Numbered from the stretch's first letter, positions 1 through 8,361 are shown. The stretch is DNA of 43,183 nt from Planctomycetota bacterium (GCA_028281445.1 JANQJW010000065.1:1-43183), one strand, 5' to 3'. The notes: generated by a model from the sequence alone, not told the origin. Made by a program: numbers and translations.

Positions 1-702
1 GTGCTGCTCTGCCTCATCACCGAGTGGCTGAACAAGCGGCGGATCGCGTTGGCGCTGGCGCCCGTACTTGGCGCGCTGGGCCTGTTCGTGGCACAGGGCT
101 ATGAAGAGCTCAACCGCCAGGACACGCTGCGGCCGCTTCAAGCCGTGCTCGACACCAACTTCTGGTTGGCGACGCACGTCGTCATCATCAACCTCGGCTA
201 CACCGCCGGCTTGCTCGCGGGCGCGTTGGGCTGCGTCTATGTGCTCGGGCGCGCGTTCGGTTTGAAGTCGGGCGACGGCGAGTTCTACCGGTCGCTGTAT
301 CGGATGATCTACGGCACGATCTGCTTCTGCCTGCTGTTCTCGCTCGTCGGCACGATCCTCGGCGGGATCTGGGCCAACGACAGCTGGGGCCGCTTCTGGG
401 GTTGGGACCCGAAGGAGAACGGTGCCTTGATGATCGTGCTGTGGGGCCTCATGACCCTGCACGCGCGCATGGGCGGCTACATCAAGGCGCACGGCGTCGC
501 GATGATGTCCGTGGCGCTGGCGGTCGTGGTCGGCTTCTCCTGGTGGCAGGTGAACCAGCTCGACTTCGGTCTGCACAGCTACGGCCGTACGGAAGGCATC
601 CAGGACGGCCTCAACATCTTCTACGCCTTCCAGGCGTCGGTCCTTGCCGTGGGCACCGTCTTCTGGTTCATGAGTCGCCGCCCGACGCCTTCATCGAGCT
701 GA
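1..702 (+). CDS. ccsA: Cytochrome c assembly protein CcsA-like, 5' truncated by the window edge
   Basis: Integral membrane protein of the CcsA/CcmC/CcmF (cytochrome c assembly) family, which presents haem for attachment to apocytochrome c outside the inner membrane. The visible 233 residues contain several membrane helices and the tryptophan-rich signature WGRFWGWDPKEN at about 129-140, the hallmark haem-binding WWD motif. His59 and His192 in membrane or loop positions are candidate axial haem ligands. The reading frame begins with a GTG at base 1, but family members usually run to about 300 residues or more, so the N-terminus is probably cut off by the window. The gene ends 3 bases before the convergent acyltransferase. 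The family call is firm; whether it belongs to a system II (ResBC) set cannot be seen here. Confidence 0.9.
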   Translation: MLLCLITEWLNKRRIALALAPVLGALGLFVAQGYEELNRQDTLRPLQAVLDTNFWLATHVVIINLGYTAGLLAGALGCVYVLGRAFGLKSGDGEFYRSLYRMIYGTICFCLLFSLVGTILGGIWANDSWGRFWGWDPKENGALMIVLWGLMTLHARMGGYIKAHGVAMMSVALAVVVGFSWWQVNQLDFGLHSYGRTEGIQDGLNIFYAFQASVLAVGTVFWFMSRRPTPSSS

Positions 703-705
703 TCC

Positions 706-1674
706 TTACGAGCCGGACGCGTCCGGCTTGCGCCGATGGTCGTACTGCGGCACGTACGCGCATTCGGGTTCGCTCGCGGGCCGGTCCTTCCAGCGCCGGT
801 GCAGGAAGTTGTACTGCTCCGGCGTACGGCGTACCCAGTGCTCGAGGCGCGCGTGCGCAGTCTCCGTCAGTGCCTGCACGGCTTGCGGCGTCGCGTTGCG
901 GCAGCCCGGATCGAGCAGTCGCTCCCGGTAGACGTCGAAGTGGAAGGCGCGTCCGGACCGGCGGATGCAGGCGACCAGATCCAGCGGCAGTCCTTCGCGC
1001 AAGGCCAGTCGCGCCGGGGTCTCGTAGGTGCTCGCCGGGAGCCCGAAGAACGGGACCCACAGTGCGTGGCGCCCGGCGTTCTGGTCGCCAACGATGACCA
1101 CGCTCCAGCCCTCCCGCACGCTGCGCACGAGATCGCGGTAGGCGCCGTGCTTGGGGATGACACGGTCCGCGCCGCCGCGGGAGCGCGTGGCCAGATCATC
1201 GACGGCGGGGACGGCGATGCGGCGTGCGACCGGGCGCATCGGACCGATGAAGTAGCGCGCGACCGGACAGATCACCTCCCAGTTCCCGAGGTGGCCCTCG
1301 AAGAACACGGTCGCATCGCCGGGAACCGGGGGTGGGCCTGCGGCGGGACTCGGCCAGTCGCCGTGGAGGGTGCAGTGGCGCTCGACCTGCCGGCGTGTGC
1401 CCAGCAGGCGCTCGAACCAGAACATCTCGACGAGGACGCGGATCATGTTGCGGAAGAGCTGCCGCGCCATGCGCCGCCCTGCGCGCCCCTGGATGCGGTC
1501 TCCGAACGCGGCACGCAGATTCTGGCGGATGCGTTCGCGCCGGCGCGCGTCGCGGATCCACCACAGACTGCCCGCGATCCAGGCGAGTCCTCCGATGCTG
1601 CGGGGCGGAAGCGACGTGACGAGGGTCTGCGCGAAACGCAAGCCCGCCGCGCCCAGTCGATCCTGCCACGTCAT
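706..1674 (-). CDS. Lysophospholipid/lipid A acyltransferase, LpxL-HtrB family
   Basis: 322-residue protein of the LpxL/LpxM (HtrB) late acyltransferase family, which transfers acyl chains from acyl-ACP to lipid A precursors or related lipids at the inner membrane. The catalytic HX4E motif is visible as HLGNWE at residues 128-133. A hydrophobic segment near residues 28-40 followed by a basic RRRERIRQNLR stretch is typical of the family's N-terminus, and the GDQNAG segment near residue 195 is the usual second block. Length matches the family (about 300). It is convergent with the ccsA-like gene and divergent from the NERD-like gene. The ATG start has no clear Shine-Dalgarno. The exact acceptor lipid is not determinable; a Gram-negative-type envelope is implied. 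Confidence 0.88.
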   Translation of the reverse strand: MTWQDRLGAAGLRFAQTLVTSLPPRSIGGLAWIAGSLWWIRDARRRERIRQNLRAAFGDRIQGRAGRRMARQLFRNMIRVLVEMFWFERLLGTRRQVERHCTLHGDWPSPAAGPPPVPGDATVFFEGHLGNWEVICPVARYFIGPMRPVARRIAVPAVDDLATRSRGGADRVIPKHGAYRDLVRSVREGWSVVIVGDQNAGRHALWVPFFGLPASTYETPARLALREGLPLDLVACIRRSGRAFHFDVYRERLLDPGCRNATPQAVQALTETAHARLEHWVRRTPEQYNFLHRRWKDRPASEPECAYVPQYDHRRKPDASGS

Positions 1675-1796
1675 GGCGGGAGCAGAACCGCGGCCGCGTG
1701 CGGCGTCAAGAACCCGCTCGCGCCGCGTCCGCGTGATTTGGGCTCAACCAACCGACCTGGAGGCCGATCCAATGAAGGCGGAGGCAGGCCCTTTCG

Positions 1797-2297
1797 ATGC
1801 AGTGGATCCAGGAGTTTTTTCAGCGTACGTCGCCGGCCGTGGCCGCGCTGTCCGTGCTGCTGCTCCTGGTGGTCGGCCTCCTGCTCGGGTTGCTCCTGGC
1901 CCGCCGCGCGGTCCGGCGCCGCGTCGCGGCGTCCCGCAAGCTGGGCGAGCGCGGTCGCAAGCGCGCGCACAAGCTCCTGCGACGCTACGGCTTCGAGGTG
2001 CTCGACACCGAGGTCAGCGCCCCCGGCCTGGTGCAGGTCGACAGCGAGCTCCACGAATACGTCGTCCGGGCCGACGCCCTGGTGCGGCGCAAGCGCCGCA
2101 CGTACGTCGCGGAGTTCAAGGGAGGCCCCGAGGCCTCGACGATCCACCACAGCGCCACGCGCCGGCAGCTGTTGGAGTACGCGTGTGTCTTCGGCGTCGA
2201 CGGCGTCCTGCTGGTGGATGCGCACCGCGACCGCATCCACTACGTCCGTTTCGTGAGCCCCGTCCAGGAGCGCGAATCCGTGCTAGCTTCGGTGTAG
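1797..2297 (+). CDS. Membrane-anchored NERD-like / PD-(D/E)XK domain protein
   Basis: 166 residues. One strong N-terminal membrane helix (about 13-35) is followed by a basic stretch and a cytosolic domain with the restriction-endonuclease-like pattern: Asp93 in VRADALV, then Glu106-x-Lys108 in YVAEFKGG. This layout (membrane anchor plus D...ExK) resembles NERD-type nuclease-related domains. The start ATG is preceded by a purine-rich GGAGGCAGG at about 12 bases. The next gene follows 35 bases later on the same strand, so the two may be cotranscribed. No substrate can be named; it may be a membrane-linked DNA or RNA nuclease or an inactive member. The fold is inferred from the spaced catalytic residues, not from a search. 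Confidence 0.7.
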   Translation: MQWIQEFFQRTSPAVAALSVLLLLVVGLLLGLLLARRAVRRRVAASRKLGERGRKRAHKLLRRYGFEVLDTEVSAPGLVQVDSELHEYVVRADALVRRKRRTYVAEFKGGPEASTIHHSATRRQLLEYACVFGVDGVLLVDAHRDRIHYVRFVSPVQERESVLASV

Positions 2298-2332
2298 AGC
2301 CCGTTCCCGCCCGCACCAGGGGGGAGGACGCC

Positions 2333-3742
2333 ATGGGGCGCCACCGGACGTCAGTCACTCTCGTGTTCATGGCGGTGTTCTGCCTGCTCGGGCCGGCCCG
2401 CGCAGACGAGGATCCGGACCTCAAGAAGGCGCTTGACGATCTCACTGCGAAGGGCAGCGTGCGTCGGCTCGCCGCAGTCAAGACGCTGCGCGGCGCGGGC
2501 TGGGCCGATCGCGACGTGATGCGCCTTGCGCTGCGCATCGTCAAGTGGGACGAGGATACGGGCCTGCTGGCCGATCTCCTCGCCCGCCACCCCGAGGCGA
2601 TGCTGCCGCCGCTGCTGCACCGCATCGTCCACTCCGCGTCTCTCCACCGTGCGCAGATCTGCCGCGCCCTTGGACGCACGCGCGTCGAGAACGAGGCTTC
2701 CGTTGCCGTCCTGATCGTGCGCGCGCTGCTCGATCCGGACGAGAAGGTCCGCGTGATGGCGCGGCTCGCGCTCGAGGCCGCGGCGCCGCATGCCGTCGCC
2801 ATCGTGCGCGCGCATGACGAGCTCTATGAGCGGATCGCCGACGGCTCGACCGCCTACGTGTCGTCCGGGCTCGTGCTCGGACCGGGTGGTGCCAGGCACT
2901 CGCGGTACGGACGCTTCCTGCGGATGACGATGCGCGCGGAAGCCGGCCGCTTCGGCGCGGACACCGTGTTGCGCGTGTATCGGTTCTTCGTGGAACTGGG
3001 GGAGGACACCGAGCACGCCAAGGAGATCGAACCCTACTTCCAGGTGACAGACGGAAACGAGGTGCGGAAGGCTGCGCTCGTGCTCGCCCAGCTAGGACGC
3101 AGCGACCTGACGCACTTGCGCAAGCTCGCCGATCGGCCCGCGTTCCTGGGTGCCGTCGGGCGCGCTGTCGGACTGATCGGTCCGACGGCCCAGTCCCTGG
3201 GGCCGCGGCTCTTCCGCGCCTTGCGGGACTCGATCGAGCATCCTGTCGCCGAGCCCGGGCGAGACCTGCGGATCGCGCCGGGCGGGAACGAAGACTGGAG
3301 CGAGTACGAGCGCTATGTCCCGACAGCTGACGTCCTCTGGGGCATCCTCCGTGCGCGCGCCCGCCATCAAGAGATCCAGCATGGGCTCGTGGAGCTGCTG
3401 GAGACGGACCTCCTCTGGATCGACCGGTCGATGATCGAGGCCTGCCTGCGCGTCATGCGCCCGAACGGCAAGGCGCGCGACCGGCTGATCGAGCGCGCGA
3501 TGCGCTTCGACGTCTCCGCGCTCCGCGTCGTTCCTTGGTGCGAGCGTCCGCTGAGTCCCCTTCACTTCTGGCTGGAAGAACAACGCAAGGAGAAGGTGAA
3601 GGGGCGGCTGACGCGCACGAAGCGCATGCAGCTCCGGCACCTCCAGCGTCAGCTGGACATGCCGCCCGACGAGAGCGACGCGATCGTCCGGGCGCTCCGG
3701 GACGATCTCGAGCGCTGGTCCGCGGAGCTCGAGGGACCTTGA
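2333..3742 (+). CDS. Secreted HEAT-repeat-like protein
   Basis: 469 residues. The ATG at 2333 follows a strong GGGGGGAGG and begins a clear signal peptide (VTLVFMAVFCLLGPARADE, cleavage about residue 24); the frame is open upstream but that part lacks a start signal. The mature part is rich in short paired helices with HEAT-like periodicity, for example around residues 30-200 (repeated LxxAVKTLR, ALxxAAPHA blocks), with a charged helical C-terminus. HEAT proteins of this type are common secreted scaffold or binding proteins in Planctomycetota. No catalytic motif is seen. It is convergent with the gamma-glutamyltransferase gene, with 13 bases between the stops. Confidence 0.72.
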   Translation: MGRHRTSVTLVFMAVFCLLGPARADEDPDLKKALDDLTAKGSVRRLAAVKTLRGAGWADRDVMRLALRIVKWDEDTGLLADLLARHPEAMLPPLLHRIVHSASLHRAQICRALGRTRVENEASVAVLIVRALLDPDEKVRVMARLALEAAAPHAVAIVRAHDELYERIADGSTAYVSSGLVLGPGGARHSRYGRFLRMTMRAEAGRFGADTVLRVYRFFVELGEDTEHAKEIEPYFQVTDGNEVRKAALVLAQLGRSDLTHLRKLADRPAFLGAVGRAVGLIGPTAQSLGPRLFRALRDSIEHPVAEPGRDLRIAPGGNEDWSEYERYVPTADVLWGILRARARHQEIQHGLVELLETDLLWIDRSMIEACLRVMRPNGKARDRLIERAMRFDVSALRVVPWCERPLSPLHFWLEEQRKEKVKGRLTRTKRMQLRHLQRQLDMPPDESDAIVRALRDDLERWSAELEGP

Positions 3743-3755
3743 CGCGCCGTTTGTC

Positions 3756-5468
3756 TCAGTAGCCTGCCGCCTGGCCGTCCTTGCGTGACTCCGACGCGCC
3801 GACGTAGACGTCACGTTCCGTGTCGTACCCAATTGCCTGGTAGCCGCCGAACGGACCGGAGGCGAACTTGAGCCGGTGGCCCAAGCGTGCGAGCGCGCGC
3901 CGCACTTCCATCGGGATCTCCGACTCGAGGTGCAGTACGCCGCCGTCCGTCATCAGTGCGCCCGTGGGGGAGGACGAACCGGTGTGGTGGAAACGCGCCG
4001 CGTCACCGGCTTCCTGGAGGTTCATCCCGAAGTCGATCACGTTGCACAGGATCTGCACGTGGCCCTGCGGCTGCATGTCGCCGCCCATGACGCCGAAGCT
4101 CAGCCACGGCTTCCCGTCCTTCGTGACGAAGGCGGGGATGATCGTGTGGAACGGCCGCTTGCCGGGCGCGTAGACGTTGGCGTGGCCTTCTTCAAGGCTG
4201 AAGAGCGCGCCGCGATCCTGCAGGCAGAAGCCGAGGCCGTCGGGGCAGAGGCCCGAGCCGAAGCCGCGGTAGTTGCTCTGGATCAGCGAGACCATGTTGC
4301 GGTCCTTGTCCGCGACGGTCAGGTAGATCGTGTCACCTGCCTGCGGACGTGGTGTGCCGGGTGCGATGCGGCGCTGGGCGCGTGCGGGATCGAGCAGGGC
4401 GCGGCGCTCCTTGGCGTAGTCCTTGGAGATCAGCGCAGCCACGGGCACATGGGCGAACGCCAGGTCGGCGTAGAAGCGCGCGCGATCCTCGTACGCCAGC
4501 TTCTTGGCTTCGACGAGGTGATGCAGGTACGCCGTGCTGTTGTGACCCATGGCTTTGAGGTCGAACGCCTCCAGCACGTTGAGCATCTGCAGCGCGGCAA
4601 TGCCCTGCCCGTTGGGGGGGAGCTCCCAGACGTCGTACCCGCGGTAGTTCGTCGACACCGGGTCGATCCACTCCGACGTGTGCGCCGCCAGGTCTCCCTT
4701 GCGCAGGAAGCAGTCGACGCGCCGGCAGAACGCGTCGATCCGCTCCGCGATCGCGCCCTTGTAGAACGCGTCGCGGCCGCCCTCGGCGATCTGCGCAAGC
4801 GTGTCGGCGAGGCCGGGGTTCTTGAAGATGTCGCCCTTCGCCGGCGCCTTGCCGCCCCGAAGGAAGGTCTCGGCGAAGCCCGGGTAGCTGGAGAGGAAGC
4901 GTCCACCGCGGCCCCAGTAGTAGGCGATGAGCTCCGAGACTGGGAACCCCTCGCGCGCGTAGCGGATCGTCGGCGCGAGAATGTCCTTCATCGGCAGCTT
5001 GCCGAACTTGCCGTGGAGCTCATACCAGCCGTCGACGCACCCAGGCACGCTGACCGGGAGCGGTCCGAAGTTCGGAATCCGCGTCATGCCTTGCTCGACG
5101 AAGTGTGCGCGCGTCAGGCTCTTGGGGGAGCGACCGCTCGCGTTGAGCCCGTAGAGCTTCTTCGTCTTCGCGTCCCACACGATGGCGAAGAGATCCCCGC
5201 CGATCCCGGAGCCGGTCGGCTCCATCAGGCCGAGCGCTGCGTTGGCAGCGATGGCCGCGTCCACCGCGGAACCGCCCTGCTTCAGGATGTCGAGAGCGAT
5301 CTGCGTCGCAAGCGGCTGGCTCGTTGCCGCCATGGCTTCGCGTGCGATCACCTCCGAGCGCGTGGCGAAGGCCTTGCCGGTGACCCGGTCTCCGCCGGCC
5401 GCTCGGTTGGGGAATGCCGCCAGCCCGAGCAGCGCGACGACGAGGACGATGAGGAGCGAGGAGTGCAT
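3756..5468 (-). CDS. ggt: Gamma-glutamyltransferase (Ntn hydrolase)
   Basis: Periplasmic gamma-glutamyl transpeptidase/glutathione hydrolase, made as a precursor that cleaves itself into two subunits. From the ATG at 5468 the protein is 570 residues, with a signal peptide MHSSLLIVLVVALLGLAAF. The autoprocessing threonine is Thr380 in the segment GDTIYLTVADKDRN, matching the conserved T(T/I)xx(S/T)V(V/A)D nucleophile site. Early blocks such as GGSAVDAAIAANAALG and PTGSGIGGDLFA, and the C-terminal GVMGGDMQPQGHVQ, are family signatures. The frame is open 15 codons further upstream to an ATG at 5513, but the signal peptide supports the shorter start. It is divergent from the small membrane protein at 5531. 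Confidence 0.93.
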   Translation of the reverse strand: MHSSLLIVLVVALLGLAAFPNRAAGGDRVTGKAFATRSEVIAREAMAATSQPLATQIALDILKQGGSAVDAAIAANAALGLMEPTGSGIGGDLFAIVWDAKTKKLYGLNASGRSPKSLTRAHFVEQGMTRIPNFGPLPVSVPGCVDGWYELHGKFGKLPMKDILAPTIRYAREGFPVSELIAYYWGRGGRFLSSYPGFAETFLRGGKAPAKGDIFKNPGLADTLAQIAEGGRDAFYKGAIAERIDAFCRRVDCFLRKGDLAAHTSEWIDPVSTNYRGYDVWELPPNGQGIAALQMLNVLEAFDLKAMGHNSTAYLHHLVEAKKLAYEDRARFYADLAFAHVPVAALISKDYAKERRALLDPARAQRRIAPGTPRPQAGDTIYLTVADKDRNMVSLIQSNYRGFGSGLCPDGLGFCLQDRGALFSLEEGHANVYAPGKRPFHTIIPAFVTKDGKPWLSFGVMGGDMQPQGHVQILCNVIDFGMNLQEAGDAARFHHTGSSSPTGALMTDGGVLHLESEIPMEVRRALARLGHRLKFASGPFGGYQAIGYDTERDVYVGASESRKDGQAAGY

Positions 5469-5530
5469 CGAGGCAGTCTGCCCGCGGCATGGTTCTTCTG
5501 TAAAGGCGCCCATGCCGTAGGCTCGAAGGC

Positions 5531-5944
5531 GTGAGTGCGTCCGAGTCTCTCCCGCGGTCCAACGCGTTCGTCTGGAACGCGAGCGGCTGGTTCGGCGGTC
5601 AGTTCGGCGGGACGTTCTGGATGCTCCTCGCGGGCCTGTTCATGCTGCGCATCGACGCCACGACGGGGTGGATCACGATCGCGGCCTACGCAGCCCTCAA
5701 CGTGCTGGGGCTCGTACTCTGGAGCCGGCGGCGCGAGATGAAGCCCTATCCGGCCTTCCAGATCCTCATCGGGGCCACCGGCCTCGTCGCCATCGGCCTC
5801 TTCGTGCTCTGGCAGCGCCTCGGCCGGGACCGGATCCAGGAGGCGTTCGGCGGGCAGGCCGGCTATGTGCACTACGCCTGGCTGCTGGTCTTCCCCGTTC
5901 TGATGCTCATGTTCTGGCTCCAGGAGCGCCGCGGGCGGGCCTGA
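5531..5944 (+). CDS. Small four-helix membrane protein, unknown function
   Basis: 137 residues beginning at a GTG next to a GAAGG. It has four predicted membrane helices (about 28-42, 46-64, 76-97 and 111-131) separated by short basic or polar loops, for example SRRREMKPYP. Trp and aromatic residues sit at helix ends. I recognise no family motif and assign no function. It is divergent from ggt, with 62 bases between the start codons, and lies 37 bases upstream of the LysM membrane protein on the same strand, with which it is probably cotranscribed. Confidence 0.7.
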   Translation: MSASESLPRSNAFVWNASGWFGGQFGGTFWMLLAGLFMLRIDATTGWITIAAYAALNVLGLVLWSRRREMKPYPAFQILIGATGLVAIGLFVLWQRLGRDRIQEAFGGQAGYVHYAWLLVFPVLMLMFWLQERRGRA

Positions 5945-5981
5945 CTCAACCCGAGGCCGTTCCGACCCGAGGTATGGGGGT

Positions 5982-6413
5982 ATGGCGCGGCCTGTCCACG
6001 TCCTGTTCAAGCTGGTGGCCTTCGCCGCCATTCCCTGTGCCGTCGCCGGTCTGGCCTTCGGTCTGGGGTCTTCGCACCCCACGGAGCTGGCGCGTGAGAC
6101 CGCCGCCGACACCGACTGGATCTATGTGGTGCGTGACGGCGACGTCCTGACCAGGATCGCGCAAGCCCAGCTCGGCACGTTCCGGCGCTACGACGAGATC
6201 GTGGCGCTCAACCCGGACGTCAAGGAGCACGAGCTGACGGTGGGCACCGCCCTGCGCATGCCGCCGCGCGAGAGCCACAGTGCCGCGCCGCAAGACGTTC
6301 CGGCCCCGGATGCGATCCTGTTGTGGCTCGCGCTCGGCCTCGTTCTCCTCGTGGGCCTCGTCGTCGTCACCGCGAGTCGCCTCGAGCGCCACGGCTTTAC
6401 GCGCCGCGCGTAG
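5982..6413 (+). CDS. Membrane protein with a single LysM domain
   Basis: 143 residues. A membrane helix at about 8-27 leads to an extracytoplasmic LysM module at about 47-94 (starting YVVRDGDVLTRIAQ, with ALNPDVKEHELTVGTALRMP at its end). LysM modules bind N-acetylglucosamine-containing glycans, mainly peptidoglycan. A second membrane helix at about 110-130 is followed by a short basic tail (SRLERHGFTRRA). The two helices flanking the LysM imply that it is held in the periplasm with both termini inside. The ATG follows GAGGTATGGGGGT. A role in envelope anchoring is inference. Confidence 0.8.
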   Translation: MARPVHVLFKLVAFAAIPCAVAGLAFGLGSSHPTELARETAADTDWIYVVRDGDVLTRIAQAQLGTFRRYDEIVALNPDVKEHELTVGTALRMPPRESHSAAPQDVPAPDAILLWLALGLVLLVGLVVVTASRLERHGFTRRA

Positions 6414-6483
6414 CCGCTCAAGAGAGCGCTCGCTGGCTCGCCGCAGGGGTCTTGCCGCAGCACACGGCGAAGCCGAGGCGGGT

Positions 6484-6641
6484 CACTGGGGCGAAGGCAC
6501 CGCAAAGCCGACGAGGACCTTCGCCGCAGTGATCGCGCTTGCGCGATCCGAGGACCGAGCTGGCGAGGTCTGAGAGCGGGGCGTGGTTTGCCACGCGAGG
6601 ACGAGAGCGAAGCGGTCGGCACCGCGCTGCCGAGCATCCAG
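6484..6641 (+). repeat. Dispersed structured repeat, copy A
   Basis: This lies in the 236-base gap between two convergent genes, which otherwise shows no coding sign. It begins CACTGGGGCGAAGGCACCG and ends CGAGCATCCAG. Copy B, on the other strand at 13407-13496, shares both ends and the core hairpin GCGTGG-TTTG-CCACGC (6581-6596); the loop differs in copy B (TCTAC read on its strand). Copy A carries about 60 extra bases between the first block and the hairpin. A conserved stem with a variable loop suggests a structured RNA or a small mobile repeat. Confidence 0.65.
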
Positions 6642-6649
6642 GGAGCCGC

Positions 6650-7363
6650 CTAGTCGCGGCCCATGCCGGATCCCGGCTCATGCCGCTCGAGGACGTGACG
6701 TAGCTCCTGCATCGCGGCGGCATCGCGCGGACGGGCACGGCGCGTGTGGATCGACTCGAGGTTTCGCAGCATGCGACCGAGCCACTGCACGTGCGAGGTG
6801 GACTGGAGGAACTCCTCCTCACGCGGGATCTGCGCGCCCAGCACGCCCTCCATCAATCGGTAGGCATCCTCGGGGACGAGCACGCGGCCGCCGTGGAACG
6901 CGTCCACGAGCATCGGGCCCTCTTCGTCCTCTACGCGTACGAGAAAGTGCCCCGGTGCCCCGATGCCGTGCACCTGCACACCCAGGCGTTCGGCTACGGC
7001 CTTGTAGATCAGCGCAAGCGTGATCGGGATCCCGCGCTTGGTCTCGAGCACGGCCGGCAGATAGCTGTTGGCCGGGTCGTAGTAGTCGAGCTTGTTGCCC
7101 TCGAAGCGCTCTTCCTCGAACAGCACGTGATGCAGGTGCGCCATCAGCGCGCGCCGGCTCTCGGACTGGAGGCGGCGTAGAACCTGGTCGGCAATCTCGT
7201 CGAGACGCTCGCCCACGGTGTCCGGATCCGCGTCGTCCATGGCGTGCATGGCGATCGCGGTGGCTGCCGAGACGAGCCCCTCCGTCTCCTCGACGTCGGG
7301 CACGTGCCGCGTGAACGCATCGAAGGCGTGTTGCTGGCAGTAGCGCGGCGTGGGGTGGAGCAC
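6650..7363 (-). CDS. SirB1-type protein with transglutaminase-like core
   Basis: 237 residues from a GTG at 7363. The central block NSYLPAVLETKRGIPITLAL, followed by IYKAVAERLGV and GAPGHFLVRV, is the signature of the SirB1 / Transglut_core2 family, proteins with a circularly related transglutaminase-like core and often helical repeats. No classical Cys-His-Asp triad is evident, so it may be non-catalytic. The same frame stays open upstream into the neighbouring VOC gene, and a TTG at 7396 is an alternative start; no strong ribosome site decides. It lies 46 bases after the VOC gene on the same strand, so it may be its operon partner. Function remains unassigned. Confidence 0.72.
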   Translation of the reverse strand: MLHPTPRYCQQHAFDAFTRHVPDVEETEGLVSAATAIAMHAMDDADPDTVGERLDEIADQVLRRLQSESRRALMAHLHHVLFEEERFEGNKLDYYDPANSYLPAVLETKRGIPITLALIYKAVAERLGVQVHGIGAPGHFLVRVEDEEGPMLVDAFHGGRVLVPEDAYRLMEGVLGAQIPREEEFLQSTSHVQWLGRMLRNLESIHTRRARPRDAAAMQELRHVLERHEPGSGMGRD

Positions 7364-7409
7364 GTGCCGATGGTAATGGCACCCACCCCACGCCAAAGTT
7401 GCGAATGCG

Positions 7410-8207
7410 CTACGCCGGCTGCTCCGCGTGCTTCCAGATGGCAAAGTGCGCGCCCGTCGGATCCGCGAAGACCGCGAAGCGGCCCATGCCCGGGATGTCG
7501 CGCGGCTCGACGAAGCACTGGGCGCCGAGCTCCTTGGCCCTGGCGGCCGTTGCGTCCGCGTCTTCCACCATGACGTAGGGTAGCCAGTGGGACGGTGCCT
7601 CGGCTTCGCCCGGCATCTGCAGCATGCCGGCGCCGCCCGCGTCATTGGGGCGCTTGAACATGTGGTACGCGGTCGGGTTGCCCTGCGCGTCCGCCATCTC
7701 CATCGTCTCCTGGCGCCACGGAAGGAGGTTCGTGTAGAAGCTCGCGCACGCCTCGGGGTCGTTCGTCAGCAGCTCGTCCCAGCAGAAGGCGCCGACCGTC
7801 GGTTCGGCGTCGGGAATGGGCCCCTGTGCGCTCTGGAACGGAGAGAACACCGCGCCCGAGGGATCCGTGACGACGGAGAAGCGGCCGACGTTCGGAATGT
7901 CGGTGGGGGGGACGCAGGTCTGTCCGCCGCTGCTCGCGGCCTTCTCGGACGTCGCGTCGACGTCGTCGACCTGGATGTAGCCGATCCAGTGCGACGGGAC
8001 GCCTTCCTGGTCCAAGGGAATGATGCCACCGATGTCGCTCTCGCCGGCGCGGATCATGTTGTAGGTGCCGATTCCTTCCATGGGGACGCCGTTGACGTTC
8101 CAGCCGAAGAGCGCCTTGTAGAAGGCCTCGGAAGCGGCGGGATCGGTACTCATCAGGTCGTGCCAGACGAAGCGGCCGTTCGGTACGTTTGCAGTCTCTT
8201 CCGTCAT
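7410..8207 (-). CDS. Two-domain VOC (glyoxalase/bleomycin-resistance) family protein
   Basis: 265 residues with two tandem VOC modules of about 120 residues each. The first starts near PNGRFVWHDLMSTDPAASEA and the second near TVGAFCWDELLTNDPEACAS, a duplicated W-(H/D)-(D/E)-L-x-(S/T)-x-DP motif. Each ends with a block of the type DPSGAVFSPF or DPTGAHFAIW. VOC proteins bind a metal and small electrophiles or antibiotics; this fused form is common and mostly of unknown substrate. ATG start behind GGGAGAGAG. It is divergent from thyA across a 176-base region holding a perfect 16-base palindrome, which may be its operator. Confidence 0.88.
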   Translation of the reverse strand: MTEETANVPNGRFVWHDLMSTDPAASEAFYKALFGWNVNGVPMEGIGTYNMIRAGESDIGGIIPLDQEGVPSHWIGYIQVDDVDATSEKAASSGGQTCVPPTDIPNVGRFSVVTDPSGAVFSPFQSAQGPIPDAEPTVGAFCWDELLTNDPEACASFYTNLLPWRQETMEMADAQGNPTAYHMFKRPNDAGGAGMLQMPGEAEAPSHWLPYVMVEDADATAARAKELGAQCFVEPRDIPGMGRFAVFADPTGAHFAIWKHAEQPA

Positions 8208-8279
8208 CTCTCTCTCCCAGATCTCGGGTATGCAGGGGTCACATGCGGGGCGCGGATTCTAGGGCCCCGTGGCAGACAT

Positions 8280-8295
8280 CCTAACAATTGTTAGG
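8280..8295. promoter_or_regulatory. Perfect 16-bp palindrome, candidate operator
   Basis: CCTAACAATTGTTAGG reads the same on both strands. It lies 72 bases upstream of the VOC gene start and 88 bases upstream of thyA, in an otherwise GC-rich gap. AT-rich palindromes of the TAACAATTGTTA kind are typical binding sites of MarR- or TetR-type dimers. No such regulator gene is in the window, so the identification is by shape only. Confidence 0.45.
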
Positions 8296-8305
8296 TGTCG
8301 TTGGA

Positions 8306-8361
8306 AGGGCCGAGACTATGGCCCTCGCAGACCCTGAGCGAGCCGCAGGCGAGTCGAAGGG
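8306..8361. repeat. REP-like imperfect inverted repeat in the thyA leader
   Basis: Contains AGGGCC-GAGACTAT-GGCCCT (8306-8325), then CCCTGAGCGAGCC and GGCGAGTCGAAGGG facing each other (8332-8361). The AAGGGCC word recurs at both ends. The CCCTTCGACTCGCC / GGCTCGCTCAGGG type of sequence is a widespread class of REP-like intergenic element. It would place a hairpin in the thyA 5' leader, ending 9 bases before the GGAGGT. Confidence 0.45.

Noticed and set aside
1370..2332. Long upstream extension of the HEAT-repeat gene
   Set aside because: The extension is Arg/Pro-rich shadow sequence crossing the acyltransferase and NERD-like genes; the signal peptide and strong ribosome site are at 2333.
3876..5534. 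552-codon plus-strand frame opposite gamma-glutamyltransferase
   Set aside because: Antisense shadow with Val/Arg/Ala-skewed composition; the minus frame has the full Ntn-hydrolase motifs.
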